Shown here: piece after piece, positions 26,096 to 36,029 of the stretch
How positions within the stretch are numbered: position 1 is the stretch's first letter
Layout: each line of letters begins with the position of its first letter
Assembly (NCBI GenBank): GCA_963931865.1
Contig: OZ007515.1
Span: 5,392,493-5,456,492 of the forward strand
Length of the DNA stretch: 64,000 nt
Reading direction: 5' to 3'
Origin: Axinella damicornis
Lineage: Eukaryota; Porifera; Demospongiae; Axinellida; Axinellidae
Position numbers and translations under genes: made by a program
Notes under the pieces: generated by a model
Told to the model about the DNA's origin: nothing
The model's input: the letters and a program-made list of their open reading frames with translations, nothing else
Database searches by the model: none

Positions 26096-29043
26096 CAGGT
26101 TCAACCCATTCCGTGCGGGGTGTATGCCCTGATACACATTGTAAACATAACGTGCAGGGTGCTCGCTCTGACCAAGGTTCTAGTAACTCGCCTGGTCCTA
26201 ATTCCCCTACGGTATCTGATAGTATTAGGAGTCTTAGTGAGAACTCAAGTCGGAAGTCTGTTTGTGTAAAAATTCAACATTATAATGTGAGAAGCCTTCT
26301 TCCCAAAATGGATCTACTTCATGGAACATGTGAAGCCCAAAACCCTGATGTTATTTGCGTTACAGAAACTTGGCTAGGGGAAGAAATTGACAACTCAGAA
26401 ATTAGTCTCCCGGGCTACAATATTATCAGACTTGACAGGCACCGTCATGGTGGAGGGGTTGCCATGTATGTCAAGAACACTATTGACTACAATGTCATAT
26501 TGTGTGGACCGGACAACCTGGAATTTTTACTTGTTTCTGTAAATTATTGTAATTGTACGTTACCCATTGGCCTCTGGTACCGTCCTCCAAATACTCCCAC
26601 AACTATTTTTGATACTTTGCAAACGTGTTTAGAGAGTTTTGGTCCTTCTTTTTTTAGGAATTTTATTTTTGTAGGAGATTTTAATGTTGACTTTTATAAA
26701 ACAAACCATCCTTTGTATTTGAAGTTAAATAGTATTTTGTGCAGTTTTTCACTTTCCCAGGTTGTTACTGAACCAACTCACTTCAGCCCAAATGGAAACT
26801 CCTCACTAATTGATCTGGCCCTTATGTCTAACCCCTCCCAGTTGCAAGACTGTTCTACTATACCCCCACTCGGAAACTCTGACCACTGTGGAGTCTCACT
26901 GTCAATTAGGTGGAAATGTAACACTGAACATGTAACCTTGAACCCTAGGAAGATTTGGAGGTATACCCACGCTAATTTTGAGAGAGCCTGTGAACTATTG
27001 GAAGCAGTGAACTGGGATGACCTTATCTCCAGTGACATTAACGAGGCCTGGACTAACTGGTACTCCAAGTTTATGGAAATCATTAACGAATGTGTTCCAA
27101 AAGCCTTTCTATCCAAAAGGAGGAATCTTCCCTGGTTGTCAAAAGACATTGTTTCAGCCATGCGGAGGAGAAATACACTCTTCAGACTTGCCAAACGCTC
27201 CAACAGTTCTTCCCTGAGAAGGAAATACAGAGATATGCGAAATAGGATTACCGCACAAATGAGGAGGGCCAAAAAGATCTACTTCAGGAACCTTAGGAAT
27301 GGTGGGAATAAAGCCTTTTGGAAGGCTATGAAGTACCTGAATAAGAGCAATCGCACTACAATTCCGAGTCTCGTTTACGAAGGCAAAAAACTGACAACGG
27401 ACGAAGATAAGGCAACTGCTCTCAATCAGTTTTTCTCCACATGTTTTAATCCATCTCATCCTCCCCTCTCCCCTCAAGATACCTTGCACACCAATATAGC
27501 TGACTGTCCACCTGAGCTATACTGCACTGAGGATGAACTTCTGGAGATGCTGTTAAAACTTGATGTCACTAAAGCCTCGGGTCCCGATGGAATCTCCAAT
27601 AGAATGCTGAAGCATACAGCTCATGCCATTGCACCAAGTTTGACTAAGCTTTTTAACCTTTCTATTCGAACTGGGCAGGTTCCATGTGACTGGAAGACAT
27701 CTTCAGTTGTTCCTATTCCTAAATCCTCAGGGGCCAGCGACAGCATTGCCAACTATAGGCCTATCTCCCTGCTGTCAGTGGTCAGCAAGTTGTTAGAACG
27801 GCATATCTCTAACTCTGTGTCAAAACATCTTTCAGAACATTGTCCATTGTCACCCTGTCAGTGGGGGTTCACCCCAGGCAAATCAACAGTCTCAGCTCTA
27901 CTATCTGCCACTGATCATTGGTACCGCTTGTTGGAAGGTGGTGCAGAAGTTTGTGCAATATTTTTTGACCTCAAAAAGGCATTTGATTCGGTCCCCCATC
28001 GCCCACTGCTAAACAAGTTACAAGATATGGGTCTCAATGATCACCTCGTGAGGTGGATTAGTGACTACCTAACTGACAGAAAACAATTTGTGGTCACTAA
28101 TGGAGCATCATCTGTCTCTTCAGTTCCCATAATCTCTGGTGTACCGCAGGGATCTGTTTTAGGCCCACTTCTATTCAACATCTATATCAATGGTGTGGCT
28201 AATTCAACCTCTGATGGTAGCATGGTCCTCTATGCTGACGACATGCTTCTGTATCGACCTATTGCAAAGAGTGAAGACTATCAAGTTCTGCAAAATGACA
28301 TTGACTCTCTATCCCAATGGATTACAGATAACAACCTTCAGTTTAATGGTGACAAGTGTAAATATATGCTCATCTCCCGGAAGCGCAGTCATATTCATCC
28401 GTCGTCACCTATCTTATTGAATGGTACTCCACTGGATAGAGTTGAGGTGTTCAAGTACCTTGGGATCCACATATCTTCTGATCTCTCGTGGTCCCATCAC
28501 ATACAAACGCTCTGTTCTAAAACTAGGAGGATGCTTGGCCTTCTATACAGAAGATTTTATGCTGATGCTGACCCCTTCACACTGAGACAGTACTACCTCT
28601 CATTTATCCGGCCGCACTTGGAATATGGTTGTGAGGTCTGGGACCCACACCTAGTGAAGGATATCAATGCATTAGAGGGAGTTCAGAGATTTGCTAGTAG
28701 AACTTGCTCAAAGCAGTGGCGCCCCCAAGTTGAGTATCCAGCAATGTTGGAGTCACTCCATATTCCCCCCCTGGGCTCGAGAAGACTCAAAATGAAAGTA
28801 TGTCTGCTTCACAGAATGATTCATGGGCAGTCCATTTATCATGATCCTCCATTCGACTACAGAACCGCCACTTTTGCTTCTCGCTCTGTAAATCCATTAT
28901 CACTTACCAGGCCATTTGCTAAACATAATTATTACCTGTACTCTTATTTCCCTAGCACTATTTCCTTTTGGAATTCACTCCCATATCATATTGCTGCACT
29001 TCCTTTTAATTCTTTTAAGTCTGCACTAGATAACTATGTCTAA
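26092..29043 (+). CDS. LINE ORF2: endonuclease and reverse transcriptase
   Basis: The open frame of ~983 codons has no interruptions. The AP-like endonuclease is at about residues 60-290: HYNVRSLL, TETWL, GGGVAMYV, WYRPPN, VGDFNVDF and GNSDHCGVS, including the catalytic Asn, Glu, Asp and SDH. The RT is at about 490-830: KASGPDGISNRML, NYRPISLLS, FFDLKKAFDSVPH, GVPQGSVLGPLLF, LYADDMLLY and YLGIHISSDLSW. A cysteine-poor C-terminal region follows, and no RNase H. The first in-frame ATG (26308) comes after the catalytic Asn of YNVRS, so normal AUG initiation would give a dead endonuclease. The frame begins at the ORF1 stop, suggesting reinitiation or frameshifting. Coding capacity for target-primed reverse transcription looks intact. 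Confidence 0.9.
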   Translation: MTGSTHSVRGVCPDTHCKHNVQGARSDQGSSNSPGPNSPTVSDSIRSLSENSSRKSVCVKIQHYNVRSLLPKMDLLHGTCEAQNPDVICVTETWLGEEIDNSEISLPGYNIIRLDRHRHGGGVAMYVKNTIDYNVILCGPDNLEFLLVSVNYCNCTLPIGLWYRPPNTPTTIFDTLQTCLESFGPSFFRNFIFVGDFNVDFYKTNHPLYLKLNSILCSFSLSQVVTEPTHFSPNGNSSLIDLALMSNPSQLQDCSTIPPLGNSDHCGVSLSIRWKCNTEHVTLNPRKIWRYTHANFERACELLEAVNWDDLISSDINEAWTNWYSKFMEIINECVPKAFLSKRRNLPWLSKDIVSAMRRRNTLFRLAKRSNSSSLRRKYRDMRNRITAQMRRAKKIYFRNLRNGGNKAFWKAMKYLNKSNRTTIPSLVYEGKKLTTDEDKATALNQFFSTCFNPSHPPLSPQDTLHTNIADCPPELYCTEDELLEMLLKLDVTKASGPDGISNRMLKHTAHAIAPSLTKLFNLSIRTGQVPCDWKTSSVVPIPKSSGASDSIANYRPISLLSVVSKLLERHISNSVSKHLSEHCPLSPCQWGFTPGKSTVSALLSATDHWYRLLEGGAEVCAIFFDLKKAFDSVPHRPLLNKLQDMGLNDHLVRWISDYLTDRKQFVVTNGASSVSSVPIISGVPQGSVLGPLLFNIYINGVANSTSDGSMVLYADDMLLYRPIAKSEDYQVLQNDIDSLSQWITDNNLQFNGDKCKYMLISRKRSHIHPSSPILLNGTPLDRVEVFKYLGIHISSDLSWSHHIQTLCSKTRRMLGLLYRRFYADADPFTLRQYYLSFIRPHLEYGCEVWDPHLVKDINALEGVQRFASRTCSKQWRPQVEYPAMLESLHIPPLGSRRLKMKVCLLHRMIHGQSIYHDPPFDYRTATFASRSVNPLSLTRPFAKHNYYLYSYFPSTISFWNSLPYHIAALPFNSFKSALDNYV

Positions 29044-29135
29044 GGATATGTATCATGTATTAGCATAAATTGCTATTGTATGTATCCATGCATTTGCAGA
29101 ATATATTATAGAAAAAAAAAAAAACAAAAAAAAAA

Positions 29136-29900
29136 CCATCCGGCTGAACACCAACCACTTTTAGATATACAGTGGGGATTCCAAAGGGGTAAATCTACCA
29201 CTATAGTGCTACTCTATCACACAAGAATGGGCAAGGCTCCTATAGATCAGAACCATGAGATAAGCTGTGTGTTTTTCGACCTGAAGAAAGCATTTGACAC
29301 TGTACCTCACAGAAGCTTGTTGAACAGCCACTGGTCCTAAGGTTGATTCACAGCTACCTATCATCACACCGTGAGCAAAGTGTAGTTGTAAATGGAAATC
29401 CAACACAGGCGATTTCCGGAGTGCCACAGGGTTCTGGTTTGGGACCATTACTTTTCCTCATATAGACAGCATCTCTTCCCTGAATCTATCTGAAGGGACC
29501 AATTATACGCTGATGACATGTTGCTCTATAGGACCATTTACTCAAACGTACTGCTGATTATGCTTAACTTCAGAAGGACATTGATTTATCAGTGGTCAGC
29601 AGCCATTCATTCAATGTGTCCAAGTGCAAGAGTGTGGTGATTACAAGAAAGAGGAATTCAAATCAATCCATCAACAATGAGCCTTAACAATATCCCATTG
29701 GAAATGGTGTACGTACCAGTATAAATTAATGCATGCCTCTATCCTCGGACCTCAGCTGGTCAGCACACATTAATGAAATTGCTGCTGAAGGAAGGAACTT
29801 TTTGGTCTCTTTTACTGCCAGTTTTCAAGTAATACAGACACAAATGTGCTGGCATAGTTGTATGTAGCTCTCATTAGACCAACTGAGAATATGCTCAAGG
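29136..29900 (+). pseudogene. Old LINE RT relic, unit 3
   Basis: Same relic as 7105-7700, continuing to SSDLSWSAHINEIAAEGRNF and the TCSRNFRA-like part. Stops and frameshifts are present (e.g. after NSHWS and after LLFLI). Confidence 0.7.
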
Positions 29901-30225
29901 AACTTCCGTGCTAAAGTATACTAGGACCTGCTTGATTTCCAGCTTCCCTCCCTCCAGAACCGAAGGCTCTATTTGTCTCTTTGTTCATTCTATAAAATAA
30001 TATTGAGTATATACTTCCCTGCACATTGCCTCCCGTCTCCATCATTTTTAAATTGACTGAAACACCACTCTTGTTCTCTAGTATTTGTGCATGCTCCTTT
30101 GTACTCATTTTAGGGTAGAGCTGAATTAATTGACTTGGAGAGAAAATCTCTCCTATATGGCATGGCGAGATTTGCTTTCGATTACCACTCGGCCATCAGC
30201 GATCCAAACAGTGTTCTTGTGGTCT
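29901..30225. other. RT relic end and SINE-like relic upstream of A4
   Basis: Homologous to 7740-8065 and 51370-51710. No gene. Confidence 0.5.
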
Positions 30226-30420
30226 AGCAGGAAGGAATGTGGCTCCAGTAAAGAGAGAGATGTGGGTGGGGCTCGTGAGGTGGAAGGAATGGGTGGGGCT
30301 CCAATGGTATATCCTTATTAGCCTAGCCCCCATTGTTGAATCAGTTCGTTTTCAGTCTCGCGAACCCAAACCCAGACTCTCCCGCCCCGACTCCTGAGAT
30401 GTGAGATAGTAGCTAGAATT
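30226..30420 (+). promoter_or_regulatory. Promoter region of the broken A gene A4
   Basis: The shared GGAATGTGGCTCCAGTAAAG module with two GGTGGGGCTC boxes is present, and the TATA-like site reads GGTATATCC. Otherwise as in A2. Confidence 0.45.
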
Positions 30421-31382
30421 ATGGCTCTTTTCAAGGTGTTGCAAGGAAACTGGCTGTCTTTTTTGTTGCTCTGTCGGGCTTTGGGTGGGTAGTGTACGTG
30501 GTCGGGTGTGTCTGCTTTATCGCAAACACCGCCAGTACGTACCCTACAAGCGAGCCATACTATTCTGCGATTGTGGTTGGGGTTATGGTTTGTGTTGGAG
30601 CCGTGATTCACGCCGCCTTGTGGAGGTGCTGGAGTGCTATTGCAGGAACAATGACAGCTCTTCTGAGTGTCAAGTATTTGGCAAGCATTGGTTTTGTACT
30701 ACACTCTACAGGGATTCGAATGCTGCAGCCACGTGAAGTTCAAGCACCACACTACTGGGACTACTTGATGTTTATTGGAGGTCTAGTATCGTGCTTCTTT
30801 TGGGCGATTGTTCTCATGCTATGGCCATTTTATAGCAATCCACCTCAAGATGGTGACCGAGACACCACAAAGGCAGAGCTACTCAAAGGAGCAGCTAGAA
30901 TAGTGGCCATAATATTCATCCTCCTCTCATTAGTTGGATGGTTATTTACCTGTGCTGGTCTTGGTCTAAAATATCCGTATGACACTGACATCTATCCATA
31001 TGACTACTTCTGCCAGAGAGTGGTGGGTCCGGTGGGTACAGTCACATACATTGCAGCTCTGATCCACGCTGGGACATGCACGTGCAAGGGTGTCAGTAAG
31101 GCCATGGGAGCAACAGCTGCCTTTCTTAGTGTTATCTACATTACAGCTGTGGGCTTCATTACGGTGTCAGTGGGCATAGAGATCCACCAGAATGAATGGC
31201 CAAATAACAGTGTTCCCAGCTGGATGAAATGGCAGTTTTCAGGAGGGATAATCGCTTGTTTCTTCTGGGCTGTTGTCCTCATGCTGTGGCCATGGTATAG
31301 CCATACTAGCACAGTGAGCAGCACTGATGTTGAAACCCAGCCACTTATCGCGACCGCCAGGCAGTCTATACACCAGTGTTAA
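30421..31382 (+). pseudogene. A-type gene A4 with one-base deletion near its start
   Basis: The conserved ATG is at 30421, but GCTCTTTTCAAGG lacks one T of GCTCTTTTTCAAGG. The frame shifts at codon 3-4 and reaches TAG after ~22 codons. The rest of the gene is fully open in the original frame to a TAA stop (other copies use TGA), with loops like A2 (STGIRMLQPREVQAPHY) and A5 (CTCKGVSK). So either it died very recently, or the missing T is a sequencing or assembly error in a T run. If the T is present, this is a normal ~320-aa member. Confidence 0.8.
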
Positions 31383-31910
31383 GTGGTTTGATTTTCTAAG
31401 TTACAATGCATGATACATTGTAAGTTTACTTCCTTATTATTATAATGCAAAACTCTTGTGTACATAGCTATATGTTCATGGTCATTCAAATTTAGAACTG
31501 GGAGCAAGGTAGCATCATTTCCAGGCCTTCCAATACATAGCTCTTTGAGTTATTTTGACTAACAATGGCTACTGTGCCACTGCCAGTAGCTAGCTGTAGC
31601 ACTGTGTAGTGCTATCTTCTCAATGCAGATAAGGGGTGGTGACTGGTAAGTAGCTAAGCAACAAGATCAGCCTTACCAGAACCCTTGATCATCCAGCGCA
31701 TATATCGTTTACAGTGTAATGTGTGGAAAATGTTCTAGTACGCATTTACCATCACCACATAACGTGACTCACACATGAATGTCCAATGCTATGTAGATCT
31801 GTCACAATTTAATATTAGCTAGTAAAACTTTCGCACTGAGTGTGCAATTGCAAGGTCTAGCCACACAGCAGGTTGCCATGCACAGTCTTGTCAACAGGAA
31901 GTAAATTTGT
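31383..31910. other. A-to-B spacer, unit 4, first part
   Basis: Aligned with 1294-1840. Only one arm of the 42-bp palindrome remains near 31677-31697. It ends at the DNA transposon that inserted next to the 19-bp minisatellite site. Confidence 0.5.
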
Positions 31911-31965
31911 ACGGTGGCCCTGGAGGTCGCGCTATGCGACGATGTCTATGCGCCAATGTCGATGT

Positions 31966-32078
31966 GACGGTAGACGATGTCGATGTGACAATAGACGATG
32001 ACGATGTGACGGTAGACGATGACGATGTGACAATAGACGATGACGATGTGACGGTAGTAGACGATGACGATGTGACGT
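31966..32078. repeat. 21-bp minisatellite inside the left inverted repeat
   Basis: About five copies of GATGACGATGTGACGGTAGAC with GGTA/AATA alternation. The mirror array is at about 34126-34215 in the right arm. The acidic ORFs running through it are a by-product of the repeat. Confidence 0.8.
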
Positions 32079-32140
32079 TCACGCGCGATGGATTAAAAAT
32101 ACATCCGGAAATACGCCCGCGCGCCGGCCACGCCCATACT

Positions 32141-32180
32141 CATGGATAATACACACTAACGTTAGTGTGTATTATCCATG
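32141..32180. mobile_element. Intact 40-bp palindromic micro-element, second context
   Basis: Identical to 22936-22975, but here flanked by CCCATACT at 32133-32140 and 32181-32188. The inverted third copy of the arm (about 32440-32470) shows the unfilled sequence CCACGCCCATACTCGAG read on the minus strand. This proves a 40-bp insertion plus an 8-bp duplication. Confidence 0.9.
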
Positions 32181-32740
32181 CCCATACTCGAGTACTCGTG
32201 GCCGGCCATGTACGCGCGTGCTGACCAAGATGCAGAGAAACTCGGTGAGGTCTTTTAGGTGTGTAGCTATAGGGGTTAGCTAGAAACTGACTAGTAGACT
32301 ATAAATTACATGTGGCAGATTTTGTTAACAACAGCACTTGAAGGTTTAGCAACCTAGTACTTGTCAGCTTCTAGCTAACCCCTATAGCTACACACCTAAA
32401 AGACCTCACCGAGTTTCTCTGCATCTTGGTCAGCACGCGCGTACATGGCCACGAGTACTCGAGTATGGGCGTGGCCGGCGCGCGGGCGTAGTTGAGTGTC
32501 TGCAGTTCAGTCTGGTGTGTTGCCAGAAAGTATCACTTTGTGAGAGAATGACAATTTGAAGCAGTGTGTAACCACAGCTAACATGCCTATGTATGATGCA
32601 CAAAGGGATTTGAAAAAATTATGGGGGTCCGTCCTTGCGAGGGCAAAAGCAAGAGGCACACAGCACAGCTATTGTCACCACAAACATAATTAAGTTTGAG
32701 GGCATTCTACAAAATTAACACCTGCTCGCACCTTTCCCCT

Positions 32741-32800
32741 AGCCTCATTCCCAGTCCCACCCCAGCTTTTCGAGCTGGGCGTGGGACTGGGAATGAGGCT
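32741..32800. mobile_element. Small foldback of the AGCCTCATTCCCAG type
   Basis: AGCCTCATTCCCAGTCCCAC mirrored by GTGGGACTGGGAATGAGGCT around a CCCAGCTTTTCGAGCTGGG centre. Nested in the DNA transposon. Confidence 0.65.
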
Positions 32801-34262
32801 ATAGTATACCTTTTCCTTACAAGCAGTGTATAGGGAAAATGTATGGCATCACTATTCAAGTTCAAGTACACTGCTAAGAAACCTTTGGACTTTCTCCATC
32901 CTTACAAACCTGAAAACTAACATGTAGCTATCCTCCCTTTTGGGAAGTAATAGCTTCAATGGATTTCCCTCTTGTGAATCCAGTACTCCACTGTTTGTAG
33001 CTGCACACAGCAACTTTCTCTTTGCGGGTTCAGGATCCTCAAATGCCAACGGTCAGAGGCTTCAGGTCAGCATAGCGATTCAGTCCATAAGTGTCATGGC
33101 CCCTTGACTTGCGTAAAAGATTCCCACAGCAATTGAGGCCACCATTAAAAGGAAAATCAAATGGCATCTCAATTCGTATCACTGGGTTCCCTTCAGACCT
33201 GATTTTCTCTGATAAGCAAGTTCTTGGTGCAGGTTGAATGGTAGTCTAGCAAGCCAGCCTCTATTTCCAAGTAAGGGGCGCAGCCAGAAGGGAGGGGGGG
33301 AAAGAGTCTGGTGACTTAAGCCAACATTTCGTTTTCTCGGCCGGAATGTAGGCAGAGCCGCAGCAGTCACATGAGTTCATCCGAGCCTCTCCAACTTGCT
33401 TCGCAAGTCACGCATTTGAAAGTTGTGGGCAATAATTGGATGGCTATCATGTGACTACTTTTTCATTTGTTACAGTTGATTGCATTCCACTGGGTAACGA
33501 AATGTTGGCTTAAATCACCCGGCTCTGATCTTTTCCCCCCACTCCCGACTGCACCCGCTACTTGGACGAAGAAGAGTCTGGCCTGCGAGACTAGTTGGAA
33601 GGCTGTTAGAGTTCCCACAGTGTTCAGTATCCTTCCAGTCCTCGAATTCTTCTCTCTCAATTCGTCAAACCAGTCTTCATTTCCGGATGTTCGGCTGCAT
33701 CTTCTATCACCTCCACAGCATATCATTTGTTGACAGCCTTCATCTTTTTAACTCGCGATAGTTCTTGGAAGTTGAGGGATCGGTTGAACTGTGCAGATTG
33801 TAAGCCATTCACTCATGATAAACATGGTTTTCTGGCAACACACCAGACTGAACTGCACCTAGATGTGAGACAAGCTAAACCTTCAAGTGCTGTTGAAAAT
33901 CTGCCACATATAATTTCCTATAGTCTACTAGTCAGCTTCTAGCTAATCCATATAGCTACACACCTAGCTAAAAGACCTCACCGAGTTTCTCTGCTTCTTG
34001 AAGTCAGCAGGCGCGTACATGGCCACTAGTACGACTATACTTGAGAATGGGCGTGGCCGGCGCGCGGGCGTAGTTCCGGATGTAATTTTAATCCATCGCG
34101 CTCGCGCGTGCACTGTGAACGTCATATCGTCATCATCTACCGTCACATCGTCATCGTCTACCGTCACATCGTCATCATCTATCGTCACATCGACATCGTC
34201 TACTGTCACATCGACATTGGCGCATAGACATCGTCGCATAGCGCGACCTCCAGGGCCACCGT

Positions 34263-35447
34263 AAATTTGGCTTCATGGAGTAGCATGAAACATGAGACAC
34301 ATGAAGCCATAATTGGTCATCTTGAAGTAGAGCTTCTCATGCAGTTGGCATAAACGGGGAAAAGAGAGTTCTCTGACAAGATTGGAAGAAAGCTTTATGA
34401 CAATGTCTCAATTGAATGCTTCAGTGCCAAAGGGTGATCACCCTGCATACATCATTTCCAGTAATGCATGGAAAATGTGTTCTATGAGTGCATTAATTTT
34501 ACTATATCACCGCCATGTAGCTAACATGTAGCTACTTTTAATGCGAATGTCCAATGCAATGTAGATCTTGATATCCTTCTATAAGTACACTGAGTGCGTA
34601 TAAGGAAACCTGCCATGTCTACTCTGCAGTATAAGGTAGCAGTAGTCCAAACTTCTGGCAGTGCACTGATGTGTTTAGCCAAATGTGGGTGCCAGCTCCA
34701 TACTAAGTGCGGCCTCACAAGAGTTTATAATAGAGACAATTCTATTTATGTTCCTGGTTTTAATTATTGTTGTATATTAGATCACATGGCACGTGTAGCT
34801 TCAAGTAACTAATTTCAATAATAATAGTCTCATTTTGTATATACACCTATATCAGACTGTGGTGTGGATAGTATGTTTAATATAATGTTGGGGCTGGTGT
34901 TGTTGTAAAACTGACGGTATATAACAGACCCAATAGTTTCTTTTCCTTGGTGCATGTGGTTTCAATGTGGTGAGACCAGTACTTAATTAACATACTGGGA
35001 CGTGAGTGGCCAAGCCAAATCACTAGCTGATTCAGAAGTGACATGGTGTATTAATTCGCTTTCAGAGGACAGCAATACTTTGCTGCATATCTATGTCTTG
35101 ATCAAATAAAGTATTCTGTGGGGAACAGCATCGAATGCCTAAGAGTTAAATAATTATCACAGATGCTGCAATGCTTTTATCCAAGAGTGATAACTAACAC
35201 ACAAATAAATTGCATCTCAGCCTTACTTGCTACCTCACAAATCGTCAACAGCAATAAGCCAGGACAATGGCTGTGTCTTTTGGACTTGGGCTAGTAGCGG
35301 CTGTAGTGTAGGTTATAGGTGGTGTATAGCATAGTAAGCCTTGATGAATGCAGGTCTGTTAAAACATTTTTTTGACGTGCCAAATTGGCCAAAATTGCAC
35401 TTCTGTTCTATAGGGTACCGTTTATGGCATGTGTGCTACTTATAAAG
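34263..35447. other. A-to-B spacer, unit 4, second part
   Basis: Noncoding. It begins with TTGGCTTCATGGAGTAGCATG as in other spacers, and from ~34630 onward matches 54330-55070. No supported gene; short ORFs are not shared in frame with the other units. Confidence 0.5.
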
Positions 35448-35642
35448 ATCGAGAGTAGGTGGGGCTCCTGCGAGGCGGAGGGAAGGGGTGGGGCTCCAAA
35501 GTCCTCCAACATGACACCGTTGTTGGTGTGCATGCAGTCTCGCGAAGCCAAACTCTCTGGCTTCGCGATACTAGTCAGAGTCCTGCTATAAAGTGCCTGG
35601 ACTCTTAAGCATAACTGCACTGAGTTGTCAGATAGTAGAACC
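35448..35642 (+). promoter_or_regulatory. B promoter in front of the truncated B fragment
   Basis: GTAGGTGGGGCTCC boxes, a shortened inverted repeat (TCGCGAAGCCA then TGGCTTCGCGA with a 6-base spacer) and TATAAAG at 35587-35593. Nearly identical to the promoter of B5. Confidence 0.6.
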
Positions 35643-35789
35643 ATGGCTCTTTTTCTGGGTGTTGCAAGGAAACTGGCTGTTGTTTTTGTTGCTCTGTCCG
35701 GCTTTGGGTGGGTAGCGTGCACGGTCGGGTGTGTCTGCTTTATCGCAAACGTCGCTACGTACCCTACAAGCTTACGTACTTTTTACTAG
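35643..35789 (+). pseudogene. 5' fragment of a B-type gene (48 codons)
   Basis: Starts normally (ATG in ACCATGG) and encodes the first membrane segment. At ...RTFY it runs into TAG and directly into promoter-module sequence of the next gene (GGGAGGGGATGTGGCTCC). A partial tandem duplication by unequal recombination explains it. It retains a complete promoter, so a short peptide could be made, but no function is implied. Confidence 0.85.
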
Positions 35790-35790
35790 C

Positions 35791-36029
35791 GGGAGGGGAT
35801 GTGGCTCCAGTAAATGAGAGAGAAGTAGATGGGGCTCCTGCGAGGCGGAGGGAAGGGGGTGGGGCTCCAAAGTCCTCCGACATGACACCGTTGTTGGTGT
35901 GCATGCAGTCTCGCGAAGCCAAACTCTCCCTAGCTTCTGGCTTCGCGATACTCAGTAGTCAGAGTTCTGCTATAAAGTTACTGCACTCTCTTGAAGCAAA
36001 ATTGCACTGGGTTGCCAGATAGAAGAACC
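35791..36029 (+). promoter_or_regulatory. Promoter of B4
   Basis: Full module with GTGGGGCTC boxes, inverted repeat at about 35912-35949, TATAAAG at 35971-35977, 59 bp before ATG. Confidence 0.6.

Larger units (their letters stand above)
24012..29135 (+). mobile_element. Full-length LINE (Jockey/CR1-like) with nested insertion in ORF1
   Basis: The 5.1-kb element sits precisely between CAGTACTTAGCAA and CCATCCGGCTG; units 1 (7106) and 5 (about 50723) show these joined. It has a ~70-bp 5' leader, ORF1 with a PHD-type zinc finger, ORF2 with endonuclease and RT, a short 3' UTR and an A-rich tail (29112-29135). The target-site duplication is at most two or three bases. No RNase H domain is visible. 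ORF1 is split by a 1.1-kb nested insertion, so this copy should not be autonomous although ORF2 is open. Confidence 0.9.
31911..34262. mobile_element. 2.35-kb DNA transposon with long terminal inverted repeats
   Basis: The left end ACGGTGGCCCTGGAGGTCGC is mirrored at the right end, and similarity of the two arms runs ~0.4 kb inwards (to about 32340 and 33850). Flanks AAATTTGT / AAATTTGG suggest an 8-bp target duplication with one mismatch. The interior has an inverted extra copy of part of the arm (about 32365-32495), a nested foldback (32741-32800) and no convincing transposase ORF. It is therefore probably non-autonomous. An 8-bp duplication would fit hAT or P-type transposases; the class is undetermined. 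Confidence 0.75.

Noticed and set aside
26778..27272. 164-codon minus-strand ORF inside LINE ORF2, also at 42184-42678
   Set aside because: Antisense of the endonuclease/RT linker; present in both LINE copies only because they are nearly identical.
31966..32078. CRISPR-like array
   Set aside because: Contiguous tandem repeats without unique spacers in a eukaryotic transposon.
31907..32149. Acidic repeat protein (DVTVDDDDVTIDDDD) on both strands of the transposon arms
   Set aside because: Direct translation of the 21-bp minisatellite inside inverted repeats; no start context or conservation.
33463..33733. Possible transposase exons inside the DNA transposon
   Set aside because: Both strands have ~87-codon ORFs but no recognisable catalytic or zinc-finger motif.
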